Source of the DNA: Candidatus Kaiserbacteria bacterium RIFCSPLOWO2_01_FULL_54_13
GTDB taxonomy: Bacteria > Patescibacteriota > Minisyncoccia > Phycocordibacterales > UBA2100
DNA: 5,012 bases
Direction of reading: 5' to 3'
Assembly: GCA_001781685.1 (NCBI GenBank)
Contig: MFLZ01000038.1
Location: 181-5,192, forward strand
In this document: piece by piece, positions 1 through 4,938 of the stretch
Layout of the letters: each line of letters opens with the position of its first letter
Position numbering within the stretch: the stretch's first letter is position 1
Program-made: the position numbers and the translations under genes
Notes under the pieces: model-generated
The model's input: only the letters and a program-made list of their open reading frames with translations
What the model was told of the DNA's origin: nothing
The model's database searches: none

Positions 1-1040
1 ATTACACCGACAGTCGCTATACGCGCTCATTTCGAATTGTTGCCGATCATATCCGTGCGGCAACCTTCATGATCGGCGATGGTGTCAAGCCATCGAACAC
101 CGAGCGCGGGTACGTCTTGCGACGCCTCATCCGCCGCGCGGCGCAGCACACAGCAAAGCTCGGCACAGGCGATGGGCAAAGTCAAGACAGCATGCTCGTG
201 CGCGCCGCGACCATCACCATCGAAAAGTACAAAGCCGCCTATCCGGAATTGGACGGAGAGGAAGCGTACAAAGAGATAACCGAAACGATTTGGAAAGAGG
301 AGGTGCAGTTTGCACACACCCTCGAGCGCGGGATGCGCGAGTTCGAGAAAGCAGCGAAAGCGGGATACATCTCTGGAGAGATCGGGAGCGTGCTCTTCAC
401 AACCCACGGATTTCCCTTCGAGATGACTCGAGAGCTCGCGAAGGAGCGCGGGATCGACGTGGACGAAGAAGGCTTCAAAGCGGAGATGAAAAAACATCAG
501 GATATCTCGCGCGCCGGGTCCGAGCAGAAATTCAAGGGCGGCCTTGCCGACACTTCGGAGAAAACCACACGCCTCCACACAGCGCACCATCTTCTCCTCA
601 AGGCTTTGCAAATCGTGCTTGGGAGCCGTGTGAAGCAGAGAGGAAGCAACATCACACAGGAAAGATTGCGCATCGATTTCTCGCACGGGGAGAAGATGAC
701 GAAGGAACAGCTCAAGGAGGTGGAGCGCATCGTAAACGAAAAGATTTCGGAGAGCTTGCCCGTGATTCACTCGACAATACCGCGAGAACAAGCTGAGAAG
801 CTCGGCGCAGAGCGCGAGTTCGGCGCGAAGTATCCGGATATGGTGTCGGTCTACTCGGTCGGCCCACCTGGCGCGACGCAAGAAAACCCTCAGTTCGACA
901 AGGTATTCTCCATCGAATTCTGCGGCGGCCCACATGTCGAGAACACGAGTGAGATAGGAGAGGACGGCGTCTTCAAAATCCAGAAAGAAGAAGCCGTCGC
1001 CGCCGGAGTGCGAAGGATTAAAGCTATCCTTAATGTATAG
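1..1040 (+). CDS. alaS: Alanine-tRNA ligase (AlaRS), C-terminal part, 5' end outside the window
   Basis: Cytoplasmic class II synthetase that charges tRNA-Ala and clears mischarged Ser/Gly-tRNA-Ala. The frame is open from base 3, so the gene enters from the left and the first in-window ATG (69) is internal. The sequence around it, RIVADHIRAATFMIGDGVKP followed by SNTERGYVLRRLIRRA, is the AlaRS family signature after the class II core. The editing (SAD) domain shows both halves of the zinc site: HxxxH (HTAHH, 576-590) and CxxxH (CGGPH, 921-935). The QRGSNITQERLRIDFSHGEK block lies between them. The protein stops at GVRRIKAILNV, just after the editing domain, so the DHHA1/C-Ala domain of the usual ~875-residue enzyme is absent. 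Only 15 residues separate the FKGGLAD motif (531) from HxxxH, where the E. coli enzyme has a much longer insert including a beta-barrel. The editing residues are intact, so this looks like a working minimal form, not a pseudogene. Confidence 0.97.
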   Translation, partial: YTDSRYTRSFRIVADHIRAATFMIGDGVKPSNTERGYVLRRLIRRAAQHTAKLGTGDGQSQDSMLVRAATITIEKYKAAYPELDGEEAYKEITETIWKEEVQFAHTLERGMREFEKAAKAGYISGEIGSVLFTTHGFPFEMTRELAKERGIDVDEEGFKAEMKKHQDISRAGSEQKFKGGLADTSEKTTRLHTAHHLLLKALQIVLGSRVKQRGSNITQERLRIDFSHGEKMTKEQLKEVERIVNEKISESLPVIHSTIPREQAEKLGAEREFGAKYPDMVSVYSVGPPGATQENPQFDKVFSIEFCGGPHVENTSEIGEDGVFKIQKEEAVAAGVRRIKAILNV

Positions 1041-1054
1041 CTGCTAGGCTATAC
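1022..1054 (+). promoter_or_regulatory. Overlapping inverted repeats across the alaS stop codon
   Basis: Two hairpins share a middle arm. AGCTAT (1022-1027) pairs with ATAGCT (1037-1042), leaving a 9-base loop. GTATAGC (1035-1041) pairs with GCTATAC (1048-1054) around the 6-base loop TGCTAG. The second is a perfect 7-bp stem, contains the alaS stop codon (1038-1040) and ends in the -10-like hexamer of the next gene. No T-run follows, so a standard intrinsic terminator is unlikely. It could be a weak terminator, an operator for the downstream promoter, or chance in a short AT-richer gap. The pairing is seen directly; the function is not known. Confidence 0.45.
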
Positions 1055-1055
1055 T
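1050..1055 (+). promoter_or_regulatory. Candidate -10 element for the TraB-like gene
   Basis: TATACT matches the sigma70 -10 consensus TATAAT at 5 of 6 positions and ends 6 bases before the ATG at 1062. Transcription starting about 7 bases downstream would begin at or next to the start codon, giving a leaderless mRNA. There is no good -35 at 16-18 bases spacing and no TGn extension, so the call rests on the hexamer and its position. The AGGG at 1057-1060 is one base from the ATG, too close to serve as a normal ribosome binding site. Confidence 0.4.
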
Positions 1056-1061
1056 TAGGGT

Positions 1062-2102
1062 ATGATCTTCGAACAAACCGGTAAAAGGAAGGAACGGGCG
1101 TCGTCATGGGAGGATGTGCCTGAATGGCGACGTGAGCTCATCGATAGAGGGTGGAAAGAGAAATCGACGTTTCGCATCGGACAAAGAAATTTCGAGATGC
1201 AGGGAGTTGCCCACATACGGGAAACGCTCGATAGGTATGGAAAAGAGCTTGAAGCGATGATCGCACGATCGTCTCTTGTGGTCCTTGAGGACGCCCCCAT
1301 CGTCCTTGGCAAATTTTCTAAAAGCAATCTGCTGGCCGAACAACGGCTTTTCGCTCTGGACCCATATGCGAAAAAAGATGATCATGGCGGTTATGCAGCA
1401 ACGGATCTTGCACAGGACGAAAGATACAGTCGAGAAGAATCTGCAAACGTTTTTTTCGATGCAGTAGCTACAATGGCAGCCAGACACAAGAAACGCATCT
1501 GTATTGTGGATCCGACTTCTCATAGCTTTGAATCGCAGGAAATGCACAGATCTATCAATGAAGCCGTTCGGACAGGCAAGATATCCGCAAGTGTGGCAGG
1601 AGGGATTTTGGCCGGAGTAACACTTGCTCAAGATATAGCCGATGTGATGCGAGGTGCACCCACACCTACGCTTGATAGAAGGCGAGTTCTGCAGGGGCTC
1701 GGCGCGCTCACAGTGGCATTGAGCGCGGGCTCTATATATTCAGAAGTCAAGCGAGAGCAAATCAAAGATATGAAAACCGTCGACGAAGGCACTCGCACTG
1801 GAGGAAACACGGGTGTGCTTGTCTACAATGTAGAGGATTATAGAAACGTTATTACTGCTGAAGGCTTGACGAAGCTTGCGCAACTGCCACTTGGAGTAGG
1901 TCCCGCACTTGTCATATATGGAGGCGCTCACACAAAGCCTGTAACCTTGTATGCCAGTTCAGATAATGAGCGTCACATGCGAAAGGCCGCATATAAACCA
2001 TTTAGTTCAATCATGCCTCCGGTAATGAGCATCTACCAGCATCGTGTGGTGAAAGGAAAGAAGGAGGATGAATGGATTCCTGAGACTCATTATCCGCTCT
2101 AG
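1062..2102 (+). CDS. Divergent TraB/PrgY/TIKI (Ere/ChaN-like) superfamily protein with an internal hydrophobic segment
   Basis: 346 residues. I do not recognise a close family, but the spaced motifs fit the TraB/TIKI superfamily, whose members include the pheromone-shutdown protein PrgY, GumN-like proteins and animal Tiki metalloproteases. GVAHIRETLDRYGKEL (residues 48-63) followed by VVLEDAP (E76) matches the usual GxxH...E pattern. ICIVDPT (D150) sits where the family has a strand ending in an acidic residue. YRN (260-262) followed by ALVIYGGAHTKP (GGAH at 287-290) matches the C-terminal RN...GaaH pattern. These His/Glu residues are the expected metal or active-site positions; that role is inferred. 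Residues 206-226 (RRRVLQGLGALTVALSAG and on) form a twin-arginine-like hydrophobic stretch, with a weaker one at about 174-189, so the protein may touch the membrane. GC is lower than in its neighbours. The ATG at 1062 is chosen for full length and its placement after a -10 hexamer; no Shine-Dalgarno sequence is present. The substrate is unknown. Confidence 0.6.
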   Translation: MIFEQTGKRKERASSWEDVPEWRRELIDRGWKEKSTFRIGQRNFEMQGVAHIRETLDRYGKELEAMIARSSLVVLEDAPIVLGKFSKSNLLAEQRLFALDPYAKKDDHGGYAATDLAQDERYSREESANVFFDAVATMAARHKKRICIVDPTSHSFESQEMHRSINEAVRTGKISASVAGGILAGVTLAQDIADVMRGAPTPTLDRRRVLQGLGALTVALSAGSIYSEVKREQIKDMKTVDEGTRTGGNTGVLVYNVEDYRNVITAEGLTKLAQLPLGVGPALVIYGGAHTKPVTLYASSDNERHMRKAAYKPFSSIMPPVMSIYQHRVVKGKKEDEWIPETHYPL

Positions 2103-2155
2103 CAAAACATGAACGTGCATGGTCCTTAAGCGTTTACCTACGACGGGTATAACAC

Positions 2156-2164
2156 TGGTATACT
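2156..2164 (+). promoter_or_regulatory. Extended -10 promoter of the actin-like gene
   Basis: TGGTATACT is an extended -10 (TGn plus TATACT, 5 of 6 to consensus), a class that can work without a strong -35. A second hexamer, TATAAC (2148-2153), lies exactly 11 bases upstream, inside a direct repeat of GGTATA. The downstream hexamer ends 7 bases before the ATG at 2172, so the predicted transcript starts at or within a few bases of the start codon. The rest of the 69-base gap (2103-2171) shows only a 4-bp CATG inverted repeat and no clear terminator. Confidence 0.55.
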
Positions 2165-2171
2165 ATTCTCA

Positions 2172-3347
2172 ATGTTCCGCCCTCTAGGGAAACAGCGCGG
2201 AAGGGTGTTAGCCGTTGCCGACATCGGAAGCGGGAGCGCTGGCGTCGCGATCGTCGCAATCGTCGGAGATGGTCCTGCACGCATTCTTGAAGCGGAGCGC
2301 GTAGCGCTTCCCTTTGAAGAACGCTCTCCGGAGGCCACCGTCGCGGGCGTCGTAGCGCAACTCGAAGACGCCGCGCAAAAAACTCTCTCCCGCTACGCGG
2401 CGAGAAAAGACAAGCCAAGCCCTCATGTGTCGGGCGCCTACGCCGTCATCCGCCCGCCGTGGAGCCACTCGAAGACTATTCAAGCAGTCTCGGAATTCCC
2501 CCAAGAAACACGCATCGAGGGGCAGATGATAAGCGTACTTGCCGAGGAAGCTCTGAAAGGTGACACTGGGCTCGACTCCGCAAGCGTGTTCGAAACGAGC
2601 GTCGTCAGAGTACAGCTCAATGGCTACCCTACGGCCCGGCCCAAGGGTAAACGCGCCCACCATATCGAAGTCTCGCTCCTTGTTTCCGACTGCAATCCAA
2701 GCATCCGTGCGGGCGTCGTCGAGACGCTACAGAAAGTGTTCGCGTGTCCGCCGCCCACGCTCCGCTCCGGCACACGTGCGCTTCTTTCGGTCTTGCGCGA
2801 AAGTACGCTTCTTCCCAAAGAGTGCCTCGTTGTCAACATGACATCGCAGGGCACCAGTATGATTGCTGTGAGGAAAGGCGTCGTCGTTGAGACGGCCAGA
2901 GTGCCAGAAGGCAGCCGCTCCATCTTGAAGCGTGTGGCCGGGGAGAAAATGCCTGAAGAAACGCTCACCCTCATGCGGCTTCTTGCTCTTGATCAGTGCG
3001 AGACGGACGCATGCGATGCGATAAAGACCGCCCTTGTAGGCGCTGAGCCCGAGCTCGTCAAAGTATTCGGCGAGACGATGGGCAAAATGTCGGCCGCGCG
3101 GCGGCTACCCAATCCACTCATTCTTTCAGCGCACGACGACATTGCCCCGTGGCTCGGGCGCTTTCTCTCACGGATCGATTTCGCCCAATTCACGATGACG
3201 ACGCGGCCGTTTTCGGCGCGGGCTCTTACGCGTCACGACCTTGAGGGACTAGTCACGAGTGATGAAACGCAGAAAGCAGATACTGGGCTTTTTGTCGCGG
3301 GGGCACTTGTCGCGTTAGAGGCAGGAAGCAACACTTCCCGTGCATGA
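2172..3347 (+). CDS. FtsA/PilM-like actin-fold (ASKHA) ATPase domain protein
   Basis: 391 residues, cytoplasmic, with no signal peptide or membrane segment. Three ASKHA landmarks appear in order. A phosphate-1 loop follows the first strand, VLAVADIGSGSAGVAIV (D17, G19, G21). A phosphate-2-like segment is LVVNMTSQGTSMIAVRKG (220-237), followed by VPEGSRSILKRVAG, which fits the 'ipvGg..i...ia' stretch of FtsA and PilM. An adenosine-loop-like segment is PLILSAHDDIAPWLGRFL (315-332). The phosphate-2 aspartate is Asn (N222) and the glycine-rich turn reads SQGT, so hydrolysis may be weak; nucleotide binding is inferred. The length is close to PilM (~350) and FtsA (~420). It lies directly before a bitopic membrane protein, like pilM before pilN, so it probably docks on that protein's cytoplasmic tail. 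FtsA proper is unlikely, because no C-terminal amphipathic membrane helix is evident (the end, GSNTSRA, is polar). The start at 2172 follows an extended -10 and has no Shine-Dalgarno sequence. Confidence 0.75.
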   Translation: MFRPLGKQRGRVLAVADIGSGSAGVAIVAIVGDGPARILEAERVALPFEERSPEATVAGVVAQLEDAAQKTLSRYAARKDKPSPHVSGAYAVIRPPWSHSKTIQAVSEFPQETRIEGQMISVLAEEALKGDTGLDSASVFETSVVRVQLNGYPTARPKGKRAHHIEVSLLVSDCNPSIRAGVVETLQKVFACPPPTLRSGTRALLSVLRESTLLPKECLVVNMTSQGTSMIAVRKGVVVETARVPEGSRSILKRVAGEKMPEETLTLMRLLALDQCETDACDAIKTALVGAEPELVKVFGETMGKMSAARRLPNPLILSAHDDIAPWLGRFLSRIDFAQFTMTTRPFSARALTRHDLEGLVTSDETQKADTGLFVAGALVALEAGSNTSRA

Positions 3348-3435
3348 TTGCCATATCGGCAATCGACGTAATCAACATTCGACCATAATGTTTTAGTTTC
3401 TATACATGTCTTCCGTAGCCTCTAACGCGACTTGT
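3305..3435. repeat. Long-range inverted repeat from the 3' end of the actin-like gene into the intergenic region
   Basis: ACTTGTCGCGTTAGAGGC (3305-3322) and GCCTCTAACGCGACTTGT (3418-3435) are inverted copies pairing at 16 of 18 positions, including a perfect 14-bp core (3309-3322 with 3418-3431). After a small bulge, five further pairs form inward (GGAAG 3324-3328 with CTTCC 3410-3414). The left arm codes for the last residues of the actin-like protein; the right arm is non-coding. A perfect 14-bp inverted match this close is unlikely by chance in 5 kb. It could come from a local inverted duplication, act as a large stem-loop in the transcript, or mark a former insertion or inversion junction. 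Confidence 0.8.
3346..3364 (+). terminator. Hairpin over the stop codon of the actin-like gene, possible terminator
   Basis: GATTGCC (3346-3352) and GGCAATC (3358-3364) form a perfect 7-bp stem with the 5-base loop ATATC. The stop codon TGA is 3345-3347, so the stem begins inside it. The following bases are not T-rich, so this is not a standard intrinsic terminator. It may slow transcription or protect the 3' end of the message. It sits within the loop of the larger inverted repeat around it. Confidence 0.4.
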
Positions 3436-3457
3436 CAACATAGAAGTGAGCGCTGCC

Positions 3458-3489
3458 ACTTGATACTTGATACTTGATACTTGATACTT
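3458..3489 (+). repeat. Tandem 7-bp repeat, four perfect copies of TTGATAC
   Basis: Four perfect head-to-tail copies of TTGATAC occupy 3460-3487, flanked by partial units (AC before, TT after). The array ends 11 bases before the ATG at 3499. Short perfect arrays next to a start codon are prone to slipped-strand copy change. A change by one unit would move promoter-like elements relative to the gene by 7 bp. The ancestral function and population variability cannot be judged from one sequence. Confidence 0.95.
3460..3488 (+). promoter_or_regulatory. Candidate promoter made from the TTGATAC array
   Basis: The first copy supplies TTGATA (3460-3465), 5 of 6 to the -35 consensus TTGACA. The last copy supplies GATACT (3483-3488), 4 of 6 to TATAAT. 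The spacer is exactly 17 bases. Transcription would start near 3495, a few bases before the ATG at 3499, matching the short-leader layout of the two preceding genes. The -10 is weak, so this is a plausible reading and not a firm one. Confidence 0.4.
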
Positions 3490-3498
3490 AACTCCATT

Positions 3499-4902
3499 AT
3501 GGCCAAAGACTACTTTCAGGACATCATGCCGCCGAGTTCTTCAAATCCAGTGCCGCGCTCATCGGCACCGTCTGGCGAAATTACGGACAAACCGCGGAGT
3601 ACGCCGATGAGCGAAAGCAATGCAGCACGTTTGGGCGGCGGCGGAGATCCTCCCGAGAAAAGTATACGAAACATTCAGATTACCCCGGGTCGGCGACCGC
3701 GCATCGGGGCGGAAGACACGCGAGAGAGCGGCATGCCTCCTGTGAGGCGAGAGACCTCGCGTTACATTCTTTGGGGAGGAGTCGTGCTCGCTCTACTCGT
3801 GCTTGGCGTGATTGCGCTCATTGCATTTCGTCCCACGAAGGTAACAGTCCTCCCGCGCTCACACAGCGTGCTTCTCGATGAAACCGCGCGATTCATCGCT
3901 TACCCGGCGGGAGAGGCCGCAGCAGGCATACTTTCCTACACTGTTGAAGTGAGCACATTCGAAGACTCGGAAATCATGCCCGCACAGGGCATTGAGCGCG
4001 TGGAGGACCGCGCGAGCGGTACGATAACGGTCTACAACGAGTACTCTTCTGCGCCGGTGAAGCTCCTCAAGAACACCCGATTCGAAACACCGCAAGGTCT
4101 CATCTTCAAAGTTCCTGCAGAGGTCGTTGTACCTGGAAAAAAGGGAGCCGTCGCCGGACAGATTTCCGTCACCGTCATTGCGGATAAAGCGGGTGAGCAA
4201 TACAACGTTGCGCCTGTCGAGAAGTTCACGCTCCCGGGCCTCAGATCAACTCCCAGCATGTACGCAAAAGTCTACGCGCGCTCCACCTCGGCGATGACTG
4301 GAGGCTTCGCAGGTGAGCGACCTGCCGCAAGCCCTGCTGCGCTCGAGGCGGCACAGACAAAAATCCGCAACAGCCTTGAAGGCAAGGCGCGTGCCGCCGC
4401 CACAGAAAACACAGACGAGACGACGTTTGCTTTCTTTGGCCTTGCGCGAATTACCTTTGAAAATCTTCCGCCGACTACCGAGAAAGACAACAAAGTGCGC
4501 ATTCGCACGCGAGCGCGCATGGAGCTCCCGCTCTTTCCCGCCGACAGGTTTGCCTACGTGATCGGGGAGAGCGTTTCGGCTGAAGCCGAGAGCGGTGCGA
4601 TCGTCCTCGTGCCCGGGCAAGGATTCTCGGCGCAGCCAGTCGGAACACTTGGAGACAATTTTGCGACTTCGCCTCTGAATTTCACGCTCAGGGGCACCGC
4701 ACGACTGGTATGGAAAATCGACGCCGGAGAGCTTGCCAAGGCGCTTGCCGGTCGTGATGAGGCCGCGTTCCAAACGATTGTCGAGGATTTTCCTGGCATC
4801 GAAGAAGCGCACGCGCGGATTGAGCCTTTCTGGAAAAATACGTTTCCGACGGATCCATCGGACATAAAAGTGAAAGTAGGAGAACCTCGACCCGACTCCT
4901 GA
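3499..4902 (+). CDS. Bitopic membrane protein with baseplate-J-like extracytoplasmic domain
   Basis: 467 residues from the ATG at 3499. An in-frame TTG at 3481 would add six residues but lies in the TTGATAC array, so ATG is preferred. Residues 1-88 form a low-complexity Pro/Ser/Arg-rich cytoplasmic tail that opens with MAKDYFQDIMPPSSS. Residues 89-110 (YILWGGVVLALLVLGVIALI and AF) are one transmembrane helix flanked by basic residues, with the C-terminus probably outside. The ectodomain carries a pattern I know from baseplate-J-like proteins of Parcubacteria: GTITVYNEYS (174-183), TRFETPQG (193-200), GEQYNVAP (232-239), FTLPGL (243-248) and MTGGF (266-270). The last third ends in a small alpha/beta-looking module with PFWKNTFPTDP (443-453). 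No catalytic motif is visible, so a structural or adhesive surface role is likely. It directly follows the actin-like gene, which suggests the cytoplasmic tail is that protein's docking site. No Shine-Dalgarno sequence is present. Confidence 0.78.
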   Translation: MAKDYFQDIMPPSSSNPVPRSSAPSGEITDKPRSTPMSESNAARLGGGGDPPEKSIRNIQITPGRRPRIGAEDTRESGMPPVRRETSRYILWGGVVLALLVLGVIALIAFRPTKVTVLPRSHSVLLDETARFIAYPAGEAAAGILSYTVEVSTFEDSEIMPAQGIERVEDRASGTITVYNEYSSAPVKLLKNTRFETPQGLIFKVPAEVVVPGKKGAVAGQISVTVIADKAGEQYNVAPVEKFTLPGLRSTPSMYAKVYARSTSAMTGGFAGERPAASPAALEAAQTKIRNSLEGKARAAATENTDETTFAFFGLARITFENLPPTTEKDNKVRIRTRARMELPLFPADRFAYVIGESVSAEAESGAIVLVPGQGFSAQPVGTLGDNFATSPLNFTLRGTARLVWKIDAGELAKALAGRDEAAFQTIVEDFPGIEEAHARIEPFWKNTFPTDPSDIKVKVGEPRPDS

Positions 4903-4909
4903 ACGAGAT

Positions 4910-4938
4910 TTGACGCTCGCATGATAAGCTGTTATTCT
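4910..4938 (+). promoter_or_regulatory. Sigma70-type promoter for a downstream transcript
   Basis: TTGACG (4910-4915, 5 of 6 to the -35 consensus) is followed after exactly 17 bases by TATTCT (4933-4938, 4 of 6 to the -10). A TGT immediately before the hexamer adds the extended -10 feature. It begins 8 bases after the stop codon of the baseplate-J-like gene, so the next gene has its own promoter. This is the best-formed promoter in the window; the predicted start of transcription is near 4945. Confidence 0.65.

Noticed and set aside
27..935. 302-codon open frame on the minus strand
   Set aside because: It is antisense to alaS, whose plus-strand product is unmistakable, and its translation has no recognisable motif; GC-rich codon use leaves such shadow frames open.
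1647..2102. A separate Tat-exported gene starting at 1647
   Set aside because: The frame is continuous from 1062 and the paired GVAH/E and RN/GGAH motifs make sense as one domain, so a single gene is preferred; the idea is kept only as a finding.
2172..3347. Naming the actin-like gene ftsA or pilM
   Set aside because: Only the fold-level motifs are visible; no FtsA C-terminal membrane helix and no neighbouring ftsZ or pilNOPQ genes support either symbol.
3406..3477. 23-residue plus-strand frame (MSSVASNATC...) between the actin-like and membrane protein genes, preceded by TATACA
   Set aside because: It is very short, runs through both repeats, and has no ribosome binding site or conserved feature, so it is more likely non-coding.
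3458..3489. CRISPR-like array
   Set aside because: The units are 7 bp with no spacers, so this is a simple tandem repeat.
3481..3498. TTG as an upstream start for the membrane protein
   Set aside because: It belongs to the last TTGATAC copy and would add only MILNSI; the ATG at 3499 opens the likely motif MAKDYFQDI.
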